From Cunninghamia lanceolata (taxonomy: Eukaryota > Streptophyta > Pinopsida > Cupressales > Cupressaceae), in contig BSBN01001687.1 in NCBI GenBank assembly GCA_027924645.1, forward strand, positions 124,001 through 188,000: 64,000 nt of DNA. The letters run 5' to 3'. A program made the translations under genes and the position numbers. The notes under the pieces are model-generated. The model saw only the letters and a program-made list of their open reading frames with translations. It was not told the DNA's origin and made no database searches. Below are positions 12,600 to 25,200 of this stretch, piece after piece; the first letter of the stretch is position 1; every line of letters begins with the position of its first letter.

Positions 12600-13835
12600 G
12601 TATTTCTACCATTCAGGTAAATTCCTCTTTGTTAACAGGTTTATGGTAGATTCGTAGTCAATGACCATTAAGTAGGAGAGTTCGAGTATCACCATCAATA
12701 GGTTTGAGTTGTACTACTCCATTTGGAAATACTTCAGAAATTTTATATGGACCCAGCCAATGAGTCCTTAGCTTCTCTTTCTAATCTTTATATCAGAAAC
12801 CAAATAACAGTGCCCAATCTCCATTGTGGAACTCTCTTTATTTTATGTGTTTATCATGTTAGGCCTTTTGTTATTGTTGAACTAGCTCAGTTTGGTGGAT
12901 AGCTTCTAAGCGGAGTTCATCTAATCCACTAAGCTACAAAACCCTTTCTACCTGAGCTCGATCGAGGTCTAGACCTAACTCCATTGTTGTTCTAAGAATT
13001 TGAAGTTCAAATTCAATGGGTAAGAGAGGTTTCTTCCCAAGACTAACTCGTAGGGGGTAAGACCGGTAGTTGACTTCTAGGTTGTATTATAGGCCCAAAC
13101 GGCTTCAGGTAATTTTCTGGCCCAGTCTCTTCTTCTTGATGAAATGGTTTTTGTCAAAATATTTTCAAGCTCCCTATTAGTGACTTCCACTTGGCCATTT
13201 GCTTGCGGGTGGTAAGGGGATTTCTTATGGCTTACCTAGAAATGATCAGTAAAGGCTAACAAGACCTTGGACATAAATAGGGGTACTTGATCTGTGACAA
13301 TAGATTTAGGGGCTCCAAATCTGAGAAAAAATTTGTTATACAGGAAGTCAACAACTTGTTCTTCCCTAGCAATTCTCAGGGCTTGGACTTTCACCCACAT
13401 AGTCAGATAATCAGTACAGACCAAAATGTATTCCTTACCCTGTGAAGGAGGATCTATGGGACCGATAAAATTCAATCCCCACTTTCAAATGGTTCAAAAA
13501 CTACCTGCAGTTGTAAAGGCATTTCATTGGATGTCGTGGGTCTTCCTACCCGTTGGCACTCATCACAATGGCGAACATAGTTTTTCACGTCTTTATGCAT
13601 CGAGGGCCAGTAATATCCTGCACCTAAGATTTTATGGGACGTCCTCTTCACAGAGTAATGACCTCTGGAGGGATCATCATGGTAGGCTCTAAGGATGTTG
13701 TAGGTTTCATCTAATCTGACACAACGTCATAAAACCATATCAGGGTCACATCAAAATAGCATCCCTTTAATCCATTTGAACTGAGAACTTTCTCAAATGA
13801 GACGTTTCTTTTGTTTTGACGTAAAGTTTGGTGGT
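12600..13835 (-). pseudogene. Integrase part of the Athila-like pol gene
   Basis: The minus strand reads the integrase core: KWGLNFIGPIDPPS, VCTDYLTMWV, RFGAPKSIVTDQ, then SPYHPQANGQVEVTNRELE, ending with a GHRLRIYHKPVN C-terminal motif. In the D,D-35-E triad the second Asp (VTDQ) and the Glu (GQVE) are present. The first Asp position reads Asn (GLNF, where relatives have DF), a likely inactivating change. Several stops follow the core near 12850-13000. The frame was cut from its RT/RNase H half by the nested element at 13841, and the TSD AGCTC marks the break. Confidence 0.8.
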
Positions 13836-13840
13836 AGCTC
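13836..13840. repeat. Target-site duplication AGCTC, left copy
   Basis: AGCTC precedes TGTAAGCAC of the inner 5' LTR and is repeated at 28766-28770 after the inner 3' LTR. Confidence 0.9.
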
Positions 13841-14790
13841 TGTAAGCACAAAAATCACGCAAAACCTCCACAAGGACCCCTGTGATGATTTTAATCCTTG
13901 TCACGTACATGTAAGCATGAAATAATTTCCTCTAAGTAGCAAACCTCTTGATGACATGTCTTCTTTCTTGTCTTGTGTTGTTTCCTCTTTGTCAATTTCT
14001 CTCTCTCCCTGTTTGCAATGCTTTTTGACACTTTTTGTGACACTTATCTATTTGCATTCTCTAAGCTTTCAACCTTGTTCCTAAGCCTTGTGAGCTTCTT
14101 GTAGGTGAGTTTTCACCTCTCCCCTATGGTTTTCATCCTCTGCACCCCCTAGAAGCCTCCTAAAGGCCTCCCCTATCCATCTCCTGCTTTCAGTTTTTAG
14201 TTTTGCTCAACCAATCCAAATCTCCCCTATTATTTCCAGATCTCCCCCGGGAGATCCTACTAATGCAAGTGGAGATTTGGATTCTTGCACATGATTGACC
14301 TATTTCTGGAGGCAGAACACCTCCTTTTCCTCTCTTCTGTCATTTCCCACCCTGCATTTCTTTAGAAAACCCTATCTTGCCTGGATCTCCCCCAGGGGAC
14401 CCATGGTCGCACAGGGGTGACCCTACTGATGAAAGGGATGATCCTATCGTGTTTGCATCCGTGGATAAAACTTGAGTTTCTCACTCAATTTAGCTCTATT
14501 TTTGCTCATTTTTCTTCTAGTCTGCATGATTTTTGATGCCTACTATGGAGTTGACTATTTCATGCACCCACACATGCATAATTAGCTCCATTTGATCTAT
14601 AATTAACAACTCAATCAATCTCATGCATCCTCTCAACTCCAATTCCTCTTCAGTGATAAGCTATTATTGATTTATCACTCCATAGTTAGTTGAGTTCACT
14701 GGGTAATCAACCTTGTTAACTCCCTGATCAATCCTTGTTAACTCATCAATCAAATGAGTTAACTTCTCAATCAATCCCATTCCTCAAACC

Positions 14791-14798
14791 TATAAATA
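14791..14798 (+). promoter_or_regulatory. TATA box of the inner 5' LTR
   Basis: TATAAATA followed by a CT-rich stretch (CCTCCCTCCCTC), conserved in the partner LTR at 27348. This is the expected core promoter between U3 and R. Confidence 0.7.
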
Positions 14799-15720
14799 CC
14801 TCCCTCCCTCAAGCACAAAGGGAGGCAAATTCATTGTGCACACAACTCTTGCTAGTTTTTGCTCTCCAAATTAGCATTCTAATGCTCTCATGGGATGAAG
14901 GTGCCTTTTGCTTTATTCATTGTTCAACCAAGCATCGTTACGCTACTTCATTCAATGCCATTGTGCTCAACCAAAGCTCTCATTGATCTTTTTCAAGCTT
15001 CAACAAGCTTCTTTTTGCTTCTTTGTTTCATTTTATCATCAAGAGGTCTTCCCACTGCTTCAAAAAGACTCGAGATTGCCAACATCAAGGATTTCTGAGG
15101 GTAGTGGAGTCACACAAATCTTCATTCTTTCAGGTTCTTTTATTGCTTTATTCAATTCATAGTAATTACAAAACCAAAAATTGCTCTTGGGAACAGTAAA
15201 TCTTTGCTTTTTCCTTGATAGTTAGATCTTGCATGTTAGGATAATTGTTTTCATATTCCTAGATCTAGATTAATTGAAGAAGCATTGTCCCTTTTTAGAT
15301 TAGATTATTTCAAAACAATCAAAAACCCAAAAACATAGATTAAACTTGCATTAGGAAAAGTCATATTAGTTTTCATTCATATTTCCCTTTCATAGATTAA
15401 AAAGCACTTTTCGTTTCCAAAATACTAAAAAAGCACAAAAACACATTTGCATATCATTTAGCTTTGCATGCATGTAGAAACCCTAGAAATAGACAAACTT
15501 GCAAACCCTCGATACCATCATGAGGTAAACAACGATAAATGATTTAATCAAACCCTTGATCACATCACAAGGTAGACACAAGTCAAAGCATAACCAAACC
15601 CTAGGTCAAAACCCTAAGTCTAGTTAAGGGTGGTCATCACACATTTACCTCTATCTTGGCTCACGAATGTGCCTAGGAGTGAGAGGCGAGTGGGTAAGGG
15701 CTATCCTCAATGAGATCGAG

Positions 15721-15975
15721 TAAATCAATCCACGACAACAACAAGAGGCATTTACTTTACCACAACAAGATCCACTTGACCTCTTGTTAATAGAAGAACA
15801 AAGACAACTCCAAATACAACGAGAACTCATTCAACACATTGAAAGACAAGAGGATATAAATGAAAGGAACCGCATACCCATAGAAAGGTGGAATAGAAGA
15901 AACCCAAATAGGAGAAGAGAAACTAGTGACGCTTCGAGTCATAGGGTTATCTTAACAACAACTACCATCAAATGA
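15721..15975 (+). other. Coding-looking stretch inside the LTR
   Basis: One frame reads AFTLPQQDPLDLLLIEEQ, then RELIQHIERQEDINERN and RWNRRNPNRRRE. The partner LTR keeps the same peptide at about 28280-28600 with two stops. A Gln/Arg-rich frame conserved in both LTRs may be a relic of a short upstream ORF or the original gag start captured in U5. It could also be chance conservation, because LTR copies begin identical. Confidence 0.3.
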
Positions 15976-16218
15976 AACATTCAATGTAGCACACAACAAC
16001 AAAGGCCACAGAACTTGCCGACCCCTCTCCGCGAAGTCCAGCTCTCCAACGAGCCAAACCCCCGTCGTGTCTCACCTCCTCTCGATTGGCTACTTCCACA
16101 AGAGTGAGAGTGACATGGCAGATCATCCTGTGTCAAGGAGGGAAGGGTCCATGTGTGTGCCAAAATCTGACCTGACAACTCCAAGCAACCAGAGTCATGA
16201 TTTTGAGTATACATATTT

Positions 16219-16232
16219 TGGTGAACCCGACA
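16219..16232 (+). other. Candidate primer-binding site
   Basis: TGGTGAACCCGACA begins five bases after the 5' LTR, the expected place and starting with TGG. I did not identify the tRNA. Confidence 0.5.
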
Positions 16233-16298
16233 TGAATTGAACACAAACTTTTGAGAGAGTCTCTTCACATTTTTGGTGCATCATTAAATCAATTTGGG

Positions 16299-18773
16299 AT
16301 GGATTTAAATTTAGGGGACATCTAATAGATGCCTCACAACTTATTGGTTTTTAACAACCCCACATACGAAGACATGGTCATTCAACTTGAGCAAATCAAA
16401 ACCTACTAAGAATGCAAAATCTATCAACATGACCAACCCGCAACAAGCCAAAGGAAAATAACTACCCAAATAGACAATGAGGTAAGCTATCAAAAGAAAA
16501 GCTTACAAGAAGCTTGGGGGGCACAAAAACCTCCCCATGTAATACATCAAGATAAAAAGCCAATGACATGTGAAGTGTAATCAAAAGGAACAAGTAGGGT
16601 CAGCCAAACCCCAACACAAAGCAATCCATCTCAAGGTTGTAAAACTCAAAGAATGGAAGAAGCCTCACTCACAGGCCTTATAGAAAAATTGGTCCAACGA
16701 ATCAGGACCCTTTAAGCCAGAAATGGTTGTCAAAGCAAAATTCAAGAAAAACCTAGGGCACAGGGAAATCATTTCAATGATAAGATTGAATCAAACTAGG
16801 AGGGAACACAAAATCCCCCTCATCCAAACTTCCATGAAACAATCAGGCCTCCCTTTCCCTCACAATCCAACATGACAAGTCTCAATCAAATAGGTGGGAT
16901 TCCTATAACACAAGATCAACCACAAATGATCCTACCCAATCTTCAAAACATAAACATGACTCCATCTAGTCATCCAACTTTTTCAGGTTATCAAAAATCT
17001 AGCGTACCCTTTCAACAAACACAACAAGCTCCACTTGAAGGGCTAATGTTTGGAGGAACAAAATCCTCTACACATAAATCCCTCCTAGGAACATACCTCA
17101 AGTATTTAAAGGAGCCTCTTGACTACAACATTCGTCAGGTTATACTACCACGGCCTCTCCCTAAGCTTCCAAAATTTAAAGGAGAGGGTGATCCCAACTC
17201 TCATATCAAGGCTTATATCATGGTAGTGCGAGAACTCCTTCCTTGGGATGGGGTGGTAGAAAAGATTTTTCCAAAAACTTTAGAGGGTATCACTCTAGAT
17301 TGGTACTATCGACTTCCAGAAGAATCGATCCACTCTTTTAGGCAACTCATTGATCAATTTGTGGCTGCCTTTGACATAAACAAATTGGTCAAGACAGGAA
17401 TAAGAGAATTTTTAACAATCAAACAAGAAACCAATGAGTCGGTTGCACATTTTATCAAACAATGGAGGAAAGTTCTCTATTCTTCAACTAACGCACCAAA
17501 CATGGATCATAGAGAACTTTATGAACTCTTGTTACATGCTCTCAACAATAACATACGAGAACAAGTCTAAAAACTCCCTTACAAATCATATGAAGAAGCA
17601 CTCAAAAGTGCCCTTAGAATTGACCAAGCCGCTATTGATAGCGGAAGAAGGGAATATGATGCCAATGGAAGGTTGATAAACCATGATACAAATAACAAAT
17701 CTTGGACAAATGATCAAGACATAGATGGGTCAACAAACACTTCACCATCAAGGATTGACAATTATGACTACAATAGTCATACAAATTTGGGAAATGAAAA
17801 TACCAACTATCCCCTGAGAATCAACAAAAAGTCTTACAATAGTTGCCATAAACCTCAAGATCACAATCATGATAAATATTGTTCATTTCACAAGAGAAGG
17901 GGGCATGATATCAAGTCATGTCGGGGGTACCATCGCTTCATATCAAACCTCCCAAAACGTCAACAAAAAGCATTCATGAACACATTCTCACAAGATGAAG
18001 AACTTAGCCCCAACACCTTTGATAAAAACACCTTAGGCCTTGTGAAATTGGATAAATATCAAGAAATTTGTGTCACCCAAGGACCAAAACAACCAAATGA
18101 CACCAACAATTCAAATTTCTCTCACATGCTAGAGCTTATCAAGAGTTCTCCTACACACAAGAACAATCTCCTTAAATCCTTAGATCTAGGCCATCAAGTT
18201 CAAAACACTCCAAGTGAAAAGTGTCCTTCAACATTTGATTTTGAAAAGTTACCCTTGGACAATGACATAGCCAAACAGGGTGATCTCCCCCTCCATCTGA
18301 TAGTCCAAGTTCAAGACTGTTCCATTAAACATGTAATGATTGATGATGGGTCTACAATCAACATATTCTCCTTTTCGCTTCTTCATAGAATAGGTTATGA
18401 CAAAACACAAATCACAAAACAAACTTCCATACTTAGAATTCATGATAACCCAAACACTCAAACCATGGGTAAGGTCAATATTCAAATCACATTGGGTCTG
18501 AAAACCCTTCCAACTGAATTCTATGTCATCAATGAAGAAACCACTTACAACATGATCCTAGGAAGGCCTTGGATCCATAGGATGAGGGCCATTCCCTCCA
18601 CATTATTTCAAGAATTACACTTATCATACATGGGACAAACCCACGTCATCAAAGGAGATCCTAATCCTTTTAGCCTTTATAGAGTTGAACAAATCAAAAA
18701 GAAGGGAAAAACCATGGAAACCACTAGTGACCCAAAAATCAACACTTTTGAAAAAGGAGAAACATCAAAATGA
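16299..18773 (+). pseudogene. Gag and protease of the nested Tat-like element
   Basis: A single frame from the ATG at 16299 runs through gag with early stops, and is open from 16872 to 17567 and from 17673 to 18770. The gag block includes LPRPLPKLPKFKGEGDPNSH, WDGVVEKIFPKTLEG and SVAHFIKQWRKV. A Cys/His cluster CSFHKRRGHDIKSC near 17880 takes the place of a zinc knuckle. The aspartic protease follows with VMIDDGSTINIF and ends in MILGRPWIH. The catalytic motif reads DDGS where relatives have D-G-S with Gly or Ser at the second place. Between 17568 and 17672 the same frame continues past one stop (YKSYEEALKSALRIDQ), so the two open parts were once joined. Confidence 0.8.
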
Positions 18774-19291
18774 ATTGCAAACATAGACAAGACCTCAAAA
18801 TGTATATGGAAGGGGGAAACAAGAGAATTCCCCTTTGATCCCAACTCAACAAAGTCTTACGCTCCATTCAACTTAGTGGCCATTCCAATTGAACTGGACA
18901 TAAACATCCCTATGGTTGAAATCATGACTAAAGAAGAAGAATCAGAATCCACACAGAAACTAGGAGAGTCAACACCAACTCCAATTACCCTTCAAAATTT
19001 CAAAACAAACCAAAGAACTCAACAAGAACATAAAATGATAAAGCTAGGGGGCAAATCATCAAGCAATGAAACATGTGAGTACATGAAACTTCTCACTGAA
19101 TACAAGGACATTTTTACACCAAGACTTTGAGTGTCCTTGCAAAGGCTATCAAGTGAAGTTTAGACCAAATTGGATAGGTCCACACATAGTTAAGGAAGAC
19201 ATCAAAAACAATGCTACCTCTTGTGCATTATGGAAGGAGAATATCTTAGCATCTCATAAAAATCATAAAAACATAAAAAGACAAAAATAAT
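18774..19291 (+). pseudogene. Pol stub: pre-RT linker joined to integrase C-terminus
   Basis: The frame of gag-protease continues to 19130 and ends in EYMKLLTEYKDIF, the segment that normally leads into RT. Directly after, at 19131-19290, the sequence reads like the C-terminal end of integrase (KFRPNWIGPHIVKED, then CALWKENILASHKN). The intervening RT, RNase H and integrase core, which would need roughly 3 kb, are absent. This looks like one internal deletion, and it makes the element dependent on proteins from elsewhere. Confidence 0.65.
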
Positions 19292-22200
19292 TATTATAAA
19301 AATCAAAATATCAAAAAGAATTTGTTTCTTGCATTTCAGGTTCATTATCTTCATCTTGCATTATAGTCAATGACTTGCTCTTGTACTATTTTCTTTTCAG
19401 TAAGGAGTTTAATGTTGTCTAGATATACGTCATCCTTTCAGGACCTAGAGATTCCCCATTTTTCACAATCGTCATTAGCCCCTTCATTCCCAGTGGTTCT
19501 AATCAAAGCCTAGCTCTTAGCTTTACACTGATCCCAATCTTAGTAAGTCAAGATGTTAGGTCTAAACAAAGTCAGTATTCAAACCTACAATGTTCAAAGG
19601 AAGCTTGCAAGTAGACCTTCCCAATTCTTCCCAAGTAGTAGAGAAGTCTGACCATATTACAAAAACTTTAGGTGGCACTCAATCCCTTATCTTTCCTAGC
19701 CAAAAATGTTAGGAGGATCAAAACTCTCTAAAATCTGAGTGAATAAAAAAATTAGTGATCAAAATAAGAGTGTCAAGAAAAGTGATAATTGAGAGATCAA
19801 GCTTGCATTTCAAAAAGTTTCAAAAAGCATTCATTCCCAAAAAGTCAAAATCCAAAAAAATGAGAAAAATCAAGTCAGGAAAATACAAAAAAAGTGAAAA
19901 AAGCAAAAAAAAAAAGAGATACAAAAAAGAGTGAAAGAGTGAAGATTGTTGAATGTTCGTACCCTTGGGTGGAGATCAATCTAAGCTCAAAGCCTCAAGA
20001 GTGACATTCTAACAGAGAAAGAAAGGTACAAAGCACACATATGCACTAGCTGAGCAAAGACAAGAGTCCAGTAGTCTCGAGGATCATCTTCTACCTAGGG
20101 ACCCTTGTTCTTTCCCATTTTTCATTTACCCCAGGTCTATCTTGCTTGCCATCTATGATATAAGTCTAGCGAACATCAAAATTTGTTACTTGACTAAGTT
20201 GAAAGCTTGTCAAATTGTCTTATCTAGATAAGGATCAATGTCTATCCTTTAGCAAAGCCTAAAATCAGAAGAACTTCGTTTTCACTCTCACTCCCCACTT
20301 GAGTTCTAAATCCTATCTCACAACTTTGAATAGGTTTCTTATATGAGGACAACTCGCAATCCCCTAGATTGAAAATCATACTAAAGAGTAGTCATGGTGT
20401 TTGTTCCACAATGCATTCATACCACAATCAGAAAAAAGAGTCCCAAAAGCAATAAAGTCAATATCATTGTTACTAATTTTTTGTTCACACTAAAATTAGT
20501 TAGACCTAAGTGCAGTTGTTCAAAAGGAATAAAAGAAAACTTTGAGGTTATGCATTTAATGAATAGTTGATATCTTGACATAACAGAAATGGACTTCAAT
20601 TGATAGGATAACCCATCAGTCTAATCAAGACTGATGAGGCATCATGACAAGAGAATAAGGTTGCCAAGGTATCAATCATTCAAGAAATATAGTTGTTTTA
20701 ACATAGTGTTATCTTTCAGGAGTTATAAGTCAGATTTGTTATTCACTTAATCACACTTGAAAGAAAGGAGGAAAGATATTTGTTTAAACTGTTATTTCAT
20801 GTCATGTTTTGAACATACATTCAATATCTGTTACTTTATTCCATGCATTGACTGAAAAAGAAATACACATACATCAAATGTATAAGATAAAGTAACTGAT
20901 TATGTTTAAAATAAGTATTCAAATGTGTCCCACACAAGCCGTGGGAGTAACTAGACTGAGCAATGCAGACATGAAAGCTATACATCTGATGATAAAAGAA
21001 GTAAAGAACACATGATAAAAGTAAACATCCATCATTGCTTGAGCAAGAAGGTTATTTTGTTGATGATGATCTTCAGTCTTTGAAGGTTGTTTTTACTGAT
21101 GTTGATTTTTAGTCTTCATCTTCAGCTCCCATCATCAGTTGAACCTGCAAAAAATTGGGGAAAGTCCCATAAGAGCTCCGGATATTTAAAGTTATCATAT
21201 GCTTTTATCAAGCAGATATATCAACTTATCACATCATGCATTTCATATGAAAGATCAGTTTAGACATGTGCTACAAGTCAGAATATCATGAAGAAGACCA
21301 ATCAATACCACCAGGTATATCTTTTATGCTAACTTGTTTGTTCACTATGCAGGTATAGGAAAAGTAATGTTGCTGATTTGAAGACAAATAAACATGTGGA
21401 GAAAATGTGGCTTCCACAAGGGTTGAACCCAGCATGTTTCCTTTTTATTCATTTTGAAAAGGAATATCAGAAAAAGACAAGATACATCATTCAAAGTACA
21501 TCATGCATCATTAATCAACTTACAGAGAAAGTATGTCATCATGACATTTATTACAGTTGATTGAAACAAATCAGATTAATTTAGAATGCCTGAGTCAAGT
21601 TGGCAAAGTGCAGAAAATAGAATTGCAGCCATAAAAGGTATTTATCTTGTTTACATCATTACCAGAATACTTTATTGCTGTCATTTTCATGTCACATTTC
21701 ACAAAATCATACTTAAGGAATGACACAAATATGAAAATGAAATGAAGAGCAGACTTGTGATCAGATTAAGTATCAGATTATAAGACATTATCAACTAATC
21801 CCTATCTGTAGATGTTCATAATGGAGCATAACTCTCAAACGCATTGTTGAATCAAGAACCATAAAAGATTGAGAGTTATATACATAATGAACATGTGCAG
21901 ATTAGAAGAAACAAATCATGCATTTAATGTTCAGGGATTAGAAAGATAAAATTAGATAAACCAAGTATAGTTAACAAGTATAGGTATGATCAGTTGATCA
22001 CATCAAGTAAAAACACATATGCCAATCAAAGTTTCTAATCCATATCAGATGGAAAGAATAGGCTACATTAGCTTTCATTATTTATGCATATGATATTAAA
22101 GTTTAGGGCAAATCACAAAAATAAATTGATGATACCATTGACATATGAGTGTTCACATTGTTATCTGATGATGAAAAGGAGTTACAGAATAATGTTTATA

Positions 22201-25200
22201 AGAGACAGATTTGTGCACATGAGTTATAGGATACAAACATCAAAGGTATTGTCTGATTATACTCAAAGGACAGTGAGCAAAATGTCATGCTGTAGGTGTT
22301 CATAATGATCAAGTACAGCCAAAGCAAGTGATACAGTTATGCCTCTGAAAGGACAAGATCATACAGGTTCACCATTAATACCATCTGACGAACATAATTG
22401 ACAAGGGCAATGAGATCAAGTGAATGCCAGTTTCTGACATGTACAGGTATATGCCATAATGAAGGACAGCCTAAACTTAAGAGTGACAGTCATAGCAAAA
22501 ATATACAAATAGTAAAGAGCTAAGGAGCAGCATTAGAGGATTTAGGACAGTCCATTGTCAAGAGGATGCAAAGGGATAGCAATCATTAGCAATGGCAGTC
22601 CTCAAGCCCATTTTGCAAAATATAAAGAACATTGCTATCCTTCAGAATAGATATAAAACCCAGGCAGCCACTAAAGACATTTAATGGTGTAGAGGCTGCT
22701 AAGCAAGCAGTGGAATGGTCATAACAGTCAAATTCCCCACATCAGATACAAAAGAAGAAATAGAGAGTGCAGAGCTATACATTTTTTTCACATTTTGCAT
22801 TTTTAGAATAAGTAAAGACAAATGCTGCAGTGGAGCAGTTATTGTGACTGTATTAAAGATAAAAGAATAGAGAGCTTCAAGGTATCAAAATGTAAGCGCA
22901 GTTTCATACTGCCACAAAAGGATTAAAAAAAAACTACAACTCATGTATTGTTATGCCATGGAGGCCGAAGTGCTACAGCAAGTAAAAGACATCTTCAAAA
23001 CCCTTATCATAGTATATGAGAGTTTTGCTTCAAATCTCAAAAGATGCAAAAGCCAGAATGAGAAAATGCTTGTTTTCATAGGTATTTCATTATCTATCAT
23101 GGGACGAGTTTTCCTCTACATATCTGAGTGAAAAATGCTAGAAACAAATACAAATGTCTACATGTGCAAAAATGGTGTGGTCATGGCCAAGAAGAAACAT
23201 TTCCTTCAACAGTATAAACCCGCAAGTTTTTTTTTGAAAACCCTCATCATATGAGATACACAGTAAAGAGCTCGAATGGATAAGATTTAAGAAAACACCA
23301 TACCTTGTGTTTCTGCATAGATAAAGAATGTATACATACCGCTAATATTTGTTTCCTTAATTGCTCTCAATAAGCTCAAAATCATGTTCCCATGGTGGTC
23401 ATATAAAGAAACAATAGTAGTAAATAAAAGGTCATGAAAATGCTCAGAAGTAATCATTTGGCCGTGGCCAAACATCAACAAAACCAGTGAAGAGAAGCTT
23501 AAAAACAACTCAGAACCTATACAAAATGTGCTTACCTCCAAATTGTCTATCGAAGATATAGGAAAGAGTGCATCAAGAAGCAAAAGATCACCAAGAAACA
23601 GTGAAAGAAATAGGTCAAACCCTAATGCCAAGGAGTTGCAAAGCGGCGGTCGAGAGAGGAACAAAATGAATGAATAAGTTTAGGGTTCCTTCATCCTTTT
23701 TGTTTGAAGCTTCCTTTCTTTTTTTTGTCTTTTGACTTCTCAAGATAATTTATCATTGCTATATCCAAATGTCAACTGGGGTCAACAACATCAATGATGT
23801 AGTTTCCTAACATCATTATAAGAGGTGGCCGACATAGAATATAGACCTTGCATATTGTTTGAAATCAAATGGTGGTCGGTGGTCATAAGGGTGAGTATTA
23901 TACTTTGCAAGAATTTAAACAACACTCATTACCTTATGGTCGACATTGCATGGTCAAAGATGTTCCTTATCATCATGTGTTTATACATAAGACAAGTTTC
24001 CCTTCACATGCAGGATGACTGAACATGGTCAAAGAAAAGAATAATTTTATGCCTTACAATATTATCATCAAAAAGTCAAAGCCAAGAAGATGCAAGAAGA
24101 CAAATTGAATTTACAGGGTGGCAGAGAGGCTATTTTTTGCATGTGTATATTGGAGTTATAAGGCAGAGAAGGGAATTTTATTTTCTCTTGATACAAATTG
24201 GAGTTATAAGGATTGTATTTCAATTTCCTTATTTTCATGCATTTTGACAAGGTAATTGGAGTGATAAGGGTATATTGGCATGCAGGTGGATGTATTTTTT
24301 CTCACAAGGAGATATAAGGGAGATTGTATTTTTCTCCAAGTCCTATTGTTTGCTCAAATCATGCAAATTAGGCATGTGTAATTTGGAGAGATAAGGAGAT
24401 CTATTTTCTTTTCATGCATGATTTTACAAATAAATCAATTGTAAATAAATAATAAAGTAATATTCTTCAAATTACTTTATTATTTTTCACAAATTGTGAA
24501 ATCAAAAGTAGTACAAGTTGTAACCAATAATAGAGTAATTATTTTAATTACTTTATTATTTACTCACAATCAATTTTGCAAAAGCAAAATCATGCAAATT
24601 GATGAATTGAGTTAACTAGGCCATCTAGGGGTTTCTTGCATGATTTGAGGAGTATTTTTAGGGTTCTTGGTCAACTTTTTGGTCAAGCATATGGAGAGGT
24701 CCAAATTGGAGCTATTTTTGCTTGATTTGTGGCAGTTTGAGCCCTTATTTTTAGGAATTTTTTAGTTTGCTCGTGGATCACTTTAGAGGATTTATTTTTA
24801 GAGGTAGCTAGCTGCAGTTCTTTTTGCATGCCTCTTAGTGAGAGAAAAGCTATATATTGTAAAGCAAAACTTGTTTTTGCTAGTTCTTGCCTTTTTGCTC
24901 TTATACACTTTGAGAGAGAAAGAGGTTTTGTAGCTCATTTTTGACAGTTTTATAGAGATCAATAGGTTACAGGTTCCATTTTTGTCTCTCTTGCAATATT
25001 TCCTTTGTTCTTTGAAATCAAATAGTTGTCTTTCCATTTGATGCTAATTGTATGAAGTGATTCGATGAAGTTTTACTATGTTTAATCATTAAAACCTTTA
25101 AAATTATTGTCTCACTATTACTTGAAGCATTAAGCATAGTGTTATTACAGGTCTTGGGTTGTGTTAATGAAAATAATCCTTTTGTGTTGTGAGAAATCCT

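Larger units (their letters stand above)
13841..16213 (+). repeat. 5' LTR of the nested Tat-like element
   Basis: Runs from TGTAAGCAC to TGAGTATACA, 2373 bases. It is collinear with 26424-28765 along its length, including the TATA region and the coding-looking segment near 15721. Confidence 0.92.

Noticed and set aside
14735..15162. Open frames downstream of the TATA box in the inner LTR (and 27452-27774)
   Set aside because: Three overlapping frames are open in both LTRs, with Ser/Phe-rich peptides and no domain. Best read as LTR sequence.
23287..23664. Minus-strand frame of 125 codons, Leu/Ser-rich
   Set aside because: No recognisable domain and no partner frames; lies in the non-coding 3' region of the nested element. 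Could be a relic, not supportable.
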